5,461 bases of DNA from Anaerolinea sp. (GTDB lineage Bacteria > Chloroflexota > Anaerolineae > Anaerolineales > Villigracilaceae): positions 1-5,461 of the forward strand of contig DYNS01000218.1 of the NCBI GenBank assembly GCA_020720965.1, written 5' to 3'. Below, in pieces: positions 1-5,461 of the stretch. The notes below the pieces were generated by a model. That model had not been told where the DNA came from and did not search any database. It saw only the letters and a program-made list of their open reading frames with translations. A program made the translations under genes and the position numbers. Positions within the stretch are counted from its first letter, which is position 1, and every line of letters starts with the position of its first letter.

Positions 1-145
1 GAAAGAACTGAATCGCCTGCGCCAGGGTTTCTTGCGGGGTGGTGGTGGGGAAGCGGGTTTCGGCAAGAACTTCGCCGCTGGCAGAGCCAACTGCGCAAAC
101 GAATTTGGTTCCGCCGCCTTCTATGCCGCCGTAAAGAGTGGTCAT
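1..145 (-). CDS. ROK-family sugar kinase, fructokinase type (partial, N-terminal 48 residues; 3' end outside window)
   Basis: The reading frame starts with ATG at 145-143 and runs off the left edge. It begins MTTLYGGIEGGGTKF and continues with a short beta-hairpin and a TTTPQETLAQAI helix. The glycine-rich GGIEGGGTKF segment (residues 6-15) is the ATP-phosphate-binding motif of ROK kinases. The whole N-terminus closely resembles the bacterial ROK fructokinases of the YdhR/GmuE type, which phosphorylate fructose (some also mannose or glucose) at C6 in the cytoplasm. The start is well supported: GGAGG lies 5 nt upstream, and the ATG directly follows the TAA of the GH13 gene, which suggests translational coupling. 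In this operon it would phosphorylate the hexose released from the imported sugar. The catalytic Asp and the zinc-binding region that would separate fructokinase from glucokinase lie outside the window, so substrate is inferred from N-terminal resemblance only. Confidence 0.88.
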   Translation of the reverse strand, partial: MTTLYGGIEGGGTKFVCAVGSASGEVLAETRFPTTTPQETLAQAIQFF

Positions 146-1750
146 TTAGTCCTCCAGCGCCAGCCATAAGAATTGGCGTGGCTGTAAAAGAATTTCGGTG
201 GGCAGGGGTTGGGTTTGGTCGGTGAGCAGGTTGCGGACGTGGGCGGGGAAGCCGCCGCCGAGGGAGGCAACCTGCGCCAAACCGCTGAGGTTGTGCAGGA
301 TTAAAACACGCTCTTGCAAATGTCGCCGCTCGTAGAGGGCTATGGCGGGGTTGCCGGGATTGTGCCAGTGCAGGCTGCCTTGCCCCAGAGCGGGGCTTTG
401 CTGGCGAACCTGAAGCATGTGGCGCAGGGCATGGAAGAGGGATGCAGGGTTTTGCAGTTGGTCTTGCACGTTTACGCGCTCCGGGGCGTAGTCACCGGTG
501 AGGAGGGGGGTTGCGGGGGTTGTTGTGCTAAAACCGGCTTGGGGGCTGGAATCCCATTGCATGGGGGTTCGCACGCCGTCCCGGTCTGGCAAGAGGAGGT
601 TGTCGCCCATGCCAATTTCATCGCCGTAGTAGATAATCGGCGCGCCGGGCAGGGTAAGGAGGAGGGAGTTTGCCAGTTCCAGGCGGGCGCGGTCGTTTTG
701 GAGGAGAGGCGCAAGGCGGCGGCGAATGCCCAGGTTCAGTTTCATGCGCGGGTCGGGGGCGTATTGTTGCCACATCCATTGGCGTTCTTCTTCCGTCACC
801 ATTTCCAGGGTGAGTTCATCGTGGTTGCGGAGGAAGATGCACCATTGGCAGTTTTCGGGGATGGGTGGGGTTTGAGCGAGGATTTCTTGCAGGTCTCGGA
901 TGGTTTCTTTTTGCAGGGACATGTAAATGCGGGGCATGAGGGGGAAGTGAAACCCCATGTGAAATTCATCGCCTTCGCCAAAGTAGGGGCGCACGTCTTG
1001 GGGCGATTGGTTGGCTTCGCAGAGGAGGATGCGCCCTGGGTAGCCCTCGTCTATGTGGGCGCGAAGTTGTTTGAGGTAGTCGTGGGTTTCGGGGAGGTTT
1101 TCGCAGTTGCTGCCTTCGCGCTCTATCAGGTAGGGGACGGCATCGGCGCGGAAGCCGTCTATGCCTTTTTGGAGCCAGAAATCCGCTACGCGGAGCATTT
1201 CCTGGCGGACGGCAGGGTTGTCGTAGTTGAGGTCTGGTTGGCTGGCGTAGAAGCGATGCCAGTAGTATTGACCGGCTTGTTCGTCCCAGGTCCAGTTGGA
1301 GGGTTCGGTATCGAGGAAGATGATGCGGGCATCGGCATATTTTTGGTCGGTGTCGCTCCAGACGTAGTAGTCGCGGTAGGGAGAGTCTTTGCTAGCGCGG
1401 GCGGCTTGGAACCAGGGGTGTTGGTCTGAGGTGTGGTTGAGGACGAGGTCCATAATCACCCTCAGTCCGCGTTGGTGTGCGGCGTGGATGAAGTTTTCAA
1501 AGTCTTGCATGGTTCCGTAGGCGGGGTCTATGTTGTAGTAGTCGGCGATGTCGTAGCCGTCATCTTTGCGGGGAGAGGGGTAAATGGGTAAAAGCCAAAG
1601 GCAATTTACGCCCAGGGTTTGGAGGTAGTCCAGTTTTTCGGTGAGTCCGGGCAGGTCGCCTATGCCGTCTGCGTTGCTGTCATAAAAGGCGCGGACGTGC
1701 AGTTCGTAGAAGATTGCGTCTTTGTACCAGAGGGGGGAGTTTGTGGTCAT
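146..1750 (-). CDS. treS: Trehalose synthase-type GH13 enzyme (maltose alpha-D-glucosyltransferase)
   Basis: A complete 534-residue cytoplasmic protein with no signal peptide. Family knowledge: TreS (GH13_16) isomerises maltose and trehalose by intramolecular glucosyl transfer, with some hydrolysis and weak action on sucrose. The (beta/alpha)8 barrel starts at WYKDAIFYELHVRAF (8-22). Conserved GH13 regions are visible: DLVLNH (101-106), QPDLN (171-175), GFRADAVPYL (199-208, nucleophile D203), LLCEANQ (242-248, acid/base E245) and FLRNHDE (306-312, transition-state Asp D311). Stretches typical of TreS rather than oligo-1,6-glucosidase are ENLPETH (217-223), TPPIPENCQW (294-303), LTLEMVTEEER (313-323), LGIRRRLAPLL (340-350) and YYGDEIGMGDN (374-384). 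A C-terminal beta-domain follows from about 460. Length is slightly below the roughly 550 residues of short TreS enzymes, and no maltokinase domain is fused. The start is secure: no ATG, GTG or TTG occurs in frame between the preceding TAG (1820-1822) and this ATG, and homology begins at residue 7. No Shine-Dalgarno is visible. A sucrose- or trehalose-hydrolysing variant is possible. Confidence 0.88.
   Translation of the reverse strand: MTTNSPLWYKDAIFYELHVRAFYDSNADGIGDLPGLTEKLDYLQTLGVNCLWLLPIYPSPRKDDGYDIADYYNIDPAYGTMQDFENFIHAAHQRGLRVIMDLVLNHTSDQHPWFQAARASKDSPYRDYYVWSDTDQKYADARIIFLDTEPSNWTWDEQAGQYYWHRFYASQPDLNYDNPAVRQEMLRVADFWLQKGIDGFRADAVPYLIEREGSNCENLPETHDYLKQLRAHIDEGYPGRILLCEANQSPQDVRPYFGEGDEFHMGFHFPLMPRIYMSLQKETIRDLQEILAQTPPIPENCQWCIFLRNHDELTLEMVTEEERQWMWQQYAPDPRMKLNLGIRRRLAPLLQNDRARLELANSLLLTLPGAPIIYYGDEIGMGDNLLLPDRDGVRTPMQWDSSPQAGFSTTTPATPLLTGDYAPERVNVQDQLQNPASLFHALRHMLQVRQQSPALGQGSLHWHNPGNPAIALYERRHLQERVLILHNLSGLAQVASLGGGFPAHVRNLLTDQTQPLPTEILLQPRQFLWLALED
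151..155 (-). promoter_or_regulatory. Ribosome binding site of the ROK kinase, inside the GH13 gene
   Basis: GGAGG on the minus strand, 5 nt before the kinase ATG. It sits within the last codons of the GH13 gene (Leu-Glu-Asp-stop), so ribosomes finishing GH13 translation end on top of it. This arrangement fixes the kinase start and favours coupled translation of the two enzymes. Confidence 0.85.
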
Positions 1751-1768
1751 ATCGGTTGGGGGATGGAG

Positions 1769-1794
1769 AAACGCCCTTTTTACAAAGGGCGTTT
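1769..1794 (-). promoter_or_regulatory. Intergenic hairpin between permease 2 and GH13 (11-bp perfect stem, GUAA loop)
   Basis: AAACGCCCTTT (1769-1779) and AAAGGGCGTTT (1784-1794) are perfect inverted copies separated by 4 bases. Read from the minus strand the loop is GUAA, a GNRA-type tetraloop; on the plus strand it would be UUAC, so the structure suits minus-strand mRNA. Downstream of the stem the transcript reads CUCCAUCCCCC, not a U-run, so a full intrinsic terminator is unlikely. A stability, processing or attenuation element that adjusts enzyme levels relative to the transporter is the better guess. The hairpin ends 18 nt before the GH13 ATG. Confidence 0.75.
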
Positions 1795-1819
1795 GTGGGG
1801 AAAGGGTAGGTTTGCGGCG

Positions 1820-2917
1820 CTATCCTTTGACAGAGCCAGCCAAAAGCCCGCGCACGAAGTAACGCTGAAGGCTGAAGAAGACTGCGAGGGGTAGCAACAT
1901 GCTGATAAACGCGCCGGAGGTGAGCAGATGCCAGTCCTGTCCTTTTTCTCCTACGATGGCAGCCAGGGCGCTGGTGATGACGCGGTTGGAGTCGCCGAGG
2001 AAGACGAGGGCAACGAGGTAGTCGTTCCAGACCCAGAGGAATTGGAAGATGGCGAAGGATGCCAGGGCGGGGACGGAGAGGGGCAGGATGAGTTCGGTGA
2101 AGATGGTGAAGTGGGAGGCGCCGTCTATGAAGGCGGCTTCCAGGGTTTCTCGTGGCAGTTCGCTGATGTAGTTGAAGAGCAGGTAAATGGCGAGGGGCAA
2201 GCCAAAGCCTGTGTGCGCCATCCAAATGGCGAGGAAAGTTCCGTTGAGGTTGAGGCGGGTGAAGTCTTGCAGAATGGGAACGAGGGCAATTTGAAGGGGG
2301 ACAACGAGCAGGGCGACAACGAGGGTGAAGAAGAATTTGCGCCCTGGGAAGTTCATCCAGGCGAAGCCGTAGGCGGCAAAGGCGGCGATGAGGATGGGGA
2401 TGATGGTGGCGGGTACGGCAACCGCGACCGAGTTGAGGAAAGCGCCGCCGAGGTCATTGCCTTTGCGGACGATTTCGTTGCCATCTGCGCCTTTGAAGCG
2501 AATTTCTTGCCCGCTGATGACGTTTTTGTAGTTGTCCAGGGTCAGGTTTACGTCAAACCACATCCATTGCTGTTGTTGCACTTCCACTGTGCGGGTGCGT
2601 TTGTTGCCATACCAGGTTAGTTTGCTGCCATCCGGCAGAACAATGCCTTCGCGCCATTCTTCAAAGGTGTGGGTGATGCCGTTGATTTCGATGGGTCCGT
2701 TCACGTCCACTTCCGGGGCGATTTTGATTTCGCCGGTTTTGATGTATGCCTGGTGGGGGAAAACTGTCCACCAGCCGGAGGTGAAGATGTCTTCGCTGTT
2801 GCGAAAGGAGGTGACAAGAATGCCGAAAGCGGGGATTATCCAAATGAGAGAGATGATGATGAGGGTGGCGTTGACGAGAATGTTGGAAAACTGTTTGGCT
2901 CTTTTGTGGCTGTTCAT
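1820..2917 (-). CDS. aglG: ABC sugar transporter permease, AglG-like (CUT1 family, MalG-type second permease)
   Basis: A 365-residue inner-membrane protein that would pair with the upstream permease to form the channel of an alpha-glucoside importer. A short basic N-terminus (MNSHKRAKQF) leads into TM1 (about 12-36). A long hydrophilic external region of some 120 residues (about 38-158) follows, then a five-helix core at about 160-186, 194-216, 226-250, 283-305 and 330-350. The cytoplasmic EAA loop that docks the ATPase is at 256-280 (RETLEAAFIDGASHF, ending LILPL). The C-terminus QRYFVRGLLAGSVKG is characteristic of MalG/AglG-type permeases. The long insertion after TM1 is a known trait of AglG-type proteins and separates them from short MalG homologues. 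The start ATG overlaps the stop of permease 1 (ATGA, 2914-2917), with AAAGG 7 nt upstream, so translation is probably coupled. Membership of the family is firm; the substrate cannot be read from the sequence. Confidence 0.92.
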   Translation of the reverse strand: MNSHKRAKQFSNILVNATLIIISLIWIIPAFGILVTSFRNSEDIFTSGWWTVFPHQAYIKTGEIKIAPEVDVNGPIEINGITHTFEEWREGIVLPDGSKLTWYGNKRTRTVEVQQQQWMWFDVNLTLDNYKNVISGQEIRFKGADGNEIVRKGNDLGGAFLNSVAVAVPATIIPILIAAFAAYGFAWMNFPGRKFFFTLVVALLVVPLQIALVPILQDFTRLNLNGTFLAIWMAHTGFGLPLAIYLLFNYISELPRETLEAAFIDGASHFTIFTELILPLSVPALASFAIFQFLWVWNDYLVALVFLGDSNRVITSALAAIVGEKGQDWHLLTSGAFISMLLPLAVFFSLQRYFVRGLLAGSVKG

Positions 2918-4035
2918 AAGAAAGCCTTTCTGTCTCGGAACTGTCGCAGGTTGTAAACCATCACCGGTACAACCGCTAGCAGGAGGACGATGGCAATAGC
3001 GGAGGCGCGCCCGGCGTGACCGTAGGTGAATCGTTGCAAATAAAATTCGTTGGCTATCACATTGGTTCCATTGTTGCCGCCGGTCATGACGCGCACAATA
3101 TCAAACAGTTTGAGGCTAAAAATGACGATGGTCGTTGTAACCGTGAGTAAAGTTCCCTGAATGGAGGGAATGATAATGCGGAAGAAGACCTGAAATTCGT
3201 TGGCACCATCCACCCGCGCCGCTTCCAGCACCTCGGAGGAGATACCTTTGATGGCGGAGGAGATGATGACCATCGCAAAACCGGTCTGTAACCAAACCAT
3301 GATGACGATGAGAAAGAGATTATTCCAGGGGGGTTGCTGAAGCCAGGGCTGGGATGTTCCGCCGAGGGCAAGGACAACGGCGTTGAGCAAGCCAATTTCC
3401 GAGATGCCCGCGCCTTCGCCTTTGTAGGTGTAAACAAACTTCCAGATAACGCCAGCGCCGACAAAGGAGATTGCCATGGGCATGAAGATGATGGCTTTGT
3501 AGATGTTTTCGTAACGGCTGCGGTCTGCCAGCACGGCAATGAGCAAGCCCAGGCTGACACAGAAGAAAGTGCCGACCAACATCCAGAGCAGGTTGTTGCG
3601 GAAGGCTTCCAACATCACCCGGTCTGTAAAGGCAAAGATGTAGTTTTCTATGCCGGTAAATTTTCTGCCGGTGGCATCCTGAAAGCTAAGCAAAAGGGTG
3701 CGGAAAGCCGGTAAAGCCAAAAACCAGGTGAGAAGCAACAGGGCAGGTCCTACAAACACAAAAGGCTGAATGTTTTGCCTTAAGACTTCGGGCAACTGCT
3801 CCACAACGAGGTTGAGGATGGTGAAGAGCAAGGCAACGCCGCCGACCCCCCAAAGGATGGCGACCAGCACAATGACAATTTGGGGCGCTTCGCTATCTCG
3901 CAGGAAGAGGAATCCCTGCCAGAGCAGGAAGAAGGTGAAGAGGGGCATGAGTATTGATAAGGCAATGCGCCCTGCTTTGGTTCGGAACCAGGGTTGGGGT
4001 TGGGCGGGAGAAGTATCGGGGTTTGCGTTTTGCAT
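2914..4035 (-). CDS. aglF: ABC sugar transporter permease, AglF-like (CUT1 family, MalF-type first permease)
   Basis: A 373-residue inner-membrane protein starting MQNANPDTSP. I chose the ATG at 4035-4033 over a TTG 13 codons upstream because a perfect AGGAGG lies 7 nt before it. About eight membrane segments are visible: 22-44, 51-77, 91-118, 147-170, 181-203, 240-262, 294-314 and 344-363. The extra N-terminal pair before the conserved core is usual in AglF/MalF-type subunits. The core has NYIFAF (131-136), the NNLLWMLVGT permease entry (147-156), and the EAA loop at 268-290 (EVLEAARVDGANEFQ, ending RIIIP). Near the C-terminus, VMTGGNNGTNVIANEFYLQRF (316-336) is typical of sugar permeases of this group, and the protein ends in a basic tail. 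It should form the heterodimeric channel with the downstream permease and accept sugar from the upstream binding protein. Stop overlaps the next start. Exact sugar unknown. Confidence 0.92.
   Translation of the reverse strand: MQNANPDTSPAQPQPWFRTKAGRIALSILMPLFTFFLLWQGFLFLRDSEAPQIVIVLVAILWGVGGVALLFTILNLVVEQLPEVLRQNIQPFVFVGPALLLLTWFLALPAFRTLLLSFQDATGRKFTGIENYIFAFTDRVMLEAFRNNLLWMLVGTFFCVSLGLLIAVLADRSRYENIYKAIIFMPMAISFVGAGVIWKFVYTYKGEGAGISEIGLLNAVVLALGGTSQPWLQQPPWNNLFLIVIMVWLQTGFAMVIISSAIKGISSEVLEAARVDGANEFQVFFRIIIPSIQGTLLTVTTTIVIFSLKLFDIVRVMTGGNNGTNVIANEFYLQRFTYGHAGRASAIAIVLLLAVVPVMVYNLRQFRDRKAFL
2925..2929 (-). promoter_or_regulatory. Ribosome binding site of permease 2, inside the end of permease 1
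   Basis: AAAGG on the minus strand, 7 nt before the ATG at 2917-2915, within the last codons of permease 1. It is a weaker match to the anti-Shine-Dalgarno than the site of permease 1. This fits dependence on re-initiation at the ATGA overlap, which would keep the two permeases near equal amounts. Confidence 0.6.
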
Positions 4036-4042
4036 GGGGAAA

Positions 4043-4048
4043 CCTCCT
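4043..4048 (-). promoter_or_regulatory. Ribosome binding site that decides the start of permease 1
   Basis: AGGAGG on the minus strand with a 7-nt spacer to the ATG at 4035-4033. This consensus site makes the 373-residue form the likely product, rather than a 386-residue form from an upstream TTG (4074-4072). Confidence 0.88.
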
Positions 4049-4118
4049 GTCGCTTGCGCCCTCGTCCGTTGCAAACAGGCTTGGGGAGGGCAAAATTACA
4101 AAGGCGGATACTTTAAGG

Positions 4119-4160
4119 AACTTCGGACGCTTCTCTTGGGGAAGAAAAGCGCCCGAAGTT
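4119..4160 (-). promoter_or_regulatory. Intergenic hairpin between binding protein and permease 1 (19-bp stem, 4-base loop)
   Basis: Arms 4119-4137 and 4142-4160 pair around a 4-base loop (4138-4141; CCCC in the minus-strand RNA). Seventeen pairs are Watson-Crick. The remaining two positions (4127/4152 and 4133/4146) are A-C clashes on the plus strand but U-G wobbles in minus-strand RNA, giving an unbroken 19-bp helix only in the operon's own transcript. The hairpin begins 12 nt after the binding-protein stop codon and is followed by CCUUAAAGUAUCC rather than a U-run. In known sugar-ABC operons such as malE-malF, a structure here protects the binding-protein mRNA and lowers permease expression. 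The same role is inferred. The rest of the 137-bp gap (4036-4172) shows only the permease ribosome binding site. Confidence 0.82.
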
Positions 4161-4172
4161 ATTTGTTACTGA

Positions 4173-5461
4173 TTAGCGGGGCCAGGAGGCGTCGATGTCT
4201 TTGAGGGCGGTGTCGAGGTCAACCGAGCCGCTGACATAGTCGGTCATGGACTTCCAGAAGGAGCCTGCGCCAACTTCGCCGGGCATCAGGTCAGAACCGT
4301 CAAAGCGGAAGGCGGTTGCGCCTTGCAGAACTTCGGCAACCTTGCGGCTGACGGGGTCCTGGTACCAATCCAGGCTGGCATCTTTGTGCGGGGAAATTGC
4401 GCCGCCTGCCATTACCCAACCTTTGACGGAGTCGCCGGTGGAGAAGTATTGAATGGTTGCGCGAACTTCGGGGCGGTCGTTGAACATGGCGTAGATGTCG
4501 CCAGCACCGAGGACGGGTTTACCGTAGGCGGGGTCGATGCCGGGCAGGTAGAAGAAGTCGTAGTCTACACCGGCTTCGAGACCTTCGGGGAAGAAGGTGG
4601 TGATGAAGTTGCCCTGTTTGTGCAGCCAGCATTTGGCGGGTTCTTCAAACATGGGTTTGGGGGCGTCACCAAAGGAGGTGGTGGCGATGGCAGCGCGGCC
4701 GCCATAGACATAGGCATCGTTGAACCAGATGTCGGTGACGTATTTGACAGCGGTGCGGACTTCGGGAGAGTCGAAGCCGAGTTCGCCCTTCACCCATTTG
4801 TCGTAGTTTTCCAGCGAGGTGGTGCGCAGCATGGTTTCTTCCACCCAGTCGGTCATTGCCCAACCGGTGGCTGCGCCAGATTCGATACCCACACACCAGG
4901 GGGTGTCGCCATCGGCGGCAATTTGCTCGGTCAGTGCCATCAGTTCTTCCCAGGTTTCGGGAATGGCGTAACCGGCTTCGTCAAAGGCTTTCTTGGGGTA
5001 CCAGACCAGGGATTTGCCATTGGCGCGAGACCAAACGCCAGCGGTGACAGGTCCATTGGGTCCTTGCATGGTTCCCATTTCAATCCATGCCTGGCTATAG
5101 TTCTGTTCCAACCAGGCGGGGTCGATGACGGTGTTCAGGTCAATGACGCGGCCTTCGGCAACAAAGTTGGCGAGCAAACCGGGCTGGGGGAAGTCCACAA
5201 TGTCGGGGGCGTTGCCGCCTTCGACAGAGATGCGGATGTTGGCTTCAAATTCTTTCGAGCCGGAGTATTGAATGTCGATGCCGGTGGCTTCTTCAAAGGC
5301 TTTGACAGATTCTTCAAATTTTACGGCGTCATTGTCGGTGAAGGGTCCTGCCATGGTGACAACGGTGCCAGAGTACGCGCCGGTGTAGGCTTCTGCCAAT
5401 TCGGCACCGGCGGGGGGAACTTCCATAGCGGGGGCGGCGGTGGGTTCAGCGGGGGCGGCGG
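4173..5461 (-). CDS. aglE: ABC transporter sugar-binding protein, AglE-like lipoprotein (partial; 5' end outside window)
   Basis: The frame is open to the right edge, giving 428 visible residues plus a TAA stop at 4175-4173. The first Met (5426-5424) is internal: eleven codons before it read AAPAEPTAAPA, an Ala/Pro/Glu/Thr linker of the kind that follows a lipoprotein signal peptide and lipidated Cys. That signal should lie just outside the window. Counting from this internal Met, the mature fold starts at SGTVVTMAGPFTDND (19-33). The SBP_bac_1-type elements follow: a helix FEESVKAFEEATGIDIQYSGS (37-57), GGNAPDIVDFPQPG (70-83), SLVWYPKKAFDEAGYAIPETWEEL (139-162), TPWCVGIESGAATGWAMTDWVEE (175-197), KPMFEEPAKCWLHKQG (257-272) and PVLGAGDIYAMFNDRPE (304-320). 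Two cysteines, C178 and C266, could form a disulfide. The family binds maltose, trehalose, sucrose or related alpha-glucosides outside the membrane and delivers them to AglF/AglG-type permeases, which follow directly here. Family is firm; ligand is not. Confidence 0.9.
   Translation of the reverse strand, partial: AAPAEPTAAPAMEVPPAGAELAEAYTGAYSGTVVTMAGPFTDNDAVKFEESVKAFEEATGIDIQYSGSKEFEANIRISVEGGNAPDIVDFPQPGLLANFVAEGRVIDLNTVIDPAWLEQNYSQAWIEMGTMQGPNGPVTAGVWSRANGKSLVWYPKKAFDEAGYAIPETWEELMALTEQIAADGDTPWCVGIESGAATGWAMTDWVEETMLRTTSLENYDKWVKGELGFDSPEVRTAVKYVTDIWFNDAYVYGGRAAIATTSFGDAPKPMFEEPAKCWLHKQGNFITTFFPEGLEAGVDYDFFYLPGIDPAYGKPVLGAGDIYAMFNDRPEVRATIQYFSTGDSVKGWVMAGGAISPHKDASLDWYQDPVSRKVAEVLQGATAFRFDGSDLMPGEVGAGSFWKSMTDYVSGSVDLDTALKDIDASWPR

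Noticed and set aside
501..566. G-runs on the plus strand as a G-quadruplex
   Set aside because: The runs are unevenly spaced with long loops and fall inside the GH13 coding region, where codon use explains them.
314..1429. A 371-codon open frame on the plus strand, antisense to GH13
   Set aside because: It lies wholly opposite a gene with full catalytic motifs, has a Gly/Val/Ala/Glu-rich composition with no domain or ribosome binding site, and is the usual shadow of a GC-rich coding strand.
1680..2225. A 181-codon minus-strand open frame overlapping the end of permease 2 and the start of GH13
   Set aside because: It is a frame-shifted reading of permease 2, with Arg/Pro/His-rich sequence and no family resemblance; the two overlapping genes are intact.
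1928..2620. A 230-codon plus-strand open frame rich in Glu, Gly and Asp, opposite permease 2
   Set aside because: The acidic, repetitive-looking composition is the reverse complement of hydrophobic membrane codons. No motif or start signal supports it.
4036..4074. Longer 386-residue form of permease 1 from a TTG start
   Set aside because: The extra 13 residues cover the AGGAGG site of the downstream ATG and have no ribosome binding site of their own.
4095..4100. TGTAAT (minus strand) as the -10 box of an internal promoter before permease 1
   Set aside because: It matches the -10 consensus at five of six bases, but no acceptable -35 box sits 16-18 bp upstream, where the 3' arm of the hairpin ends.
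4119..4160. Calling either intergenic hairpin an intrinsic terminator
   Set aside because: Neither has a U-run after the stem on the minus strand, and downstream genes clearly belong to the same pathway.

Overview
The window holds five genes, all on the minus strand and read from right to left. They look like one sugar-import and sugar-use operon, cut at both ends by the window. Order of transcription: a lipoprotein-type sugar-binding protein (AglE-like, 5' end outside the window), permease 1 (AglF-like), permease 2 (AglG-like), a trehalose-synthase-type GH13 enzyme (TreS), and the first 48 codons of a ROK-family fructokinase-type sugar kinase. The layout is a CUT1 (alpha-glucoside type) ABC importer followed by an intracellular alpha-glucoside-converting enzyme and a hexose kinase. 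No ATPase subunit and no regulator lie in the window. The ATPase may be a shared MsmK/AglK-type protein encoded elsewhere, and the operon promoter is presumably beyond the right edge.

The genes are packed tightly. Permease 1 and permease 2 overlap by ATGA. The GH13 stop codon abuts the kinase ATG, and the kinase Shine-Dalgarno sequence lies inside the end of the GH13 gene. The only real gaps are 137 bp (4036-4172) between binding protein and permease 1, and 69 bp (1751-1819) between permease 2 and GH13. Each gap contains one strong hairpin whose details fit an RNA made from the minus strand: G-U wobbles replace mismatches in one, and a GNRA-type GUAA loop caps the other. Neither is followed by a U-tract, so they look more like mRNA processing, stability or attenuation elements than complete terminators. 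They would split the message into binding protein, permeases, and enzymes.

The organism cannot be fixed from the sequence alone. Moderately high GC, an Ala/Pro-rich linker after the presumed lipoprotein signal, and an AglEFG-type transporter beside a stand-alone TreS suggest a Chloroflexota (Anaerolineae-like) bacterium; this is an inference. I see no mobile element, CRISPR array, tRNA, rRNA or foreign-looking segment. The most useful open question is the substrate: TreS interconverts maltose and trehalose, which does not need a fructokinase, whereas sucrose or one of its isomers would.
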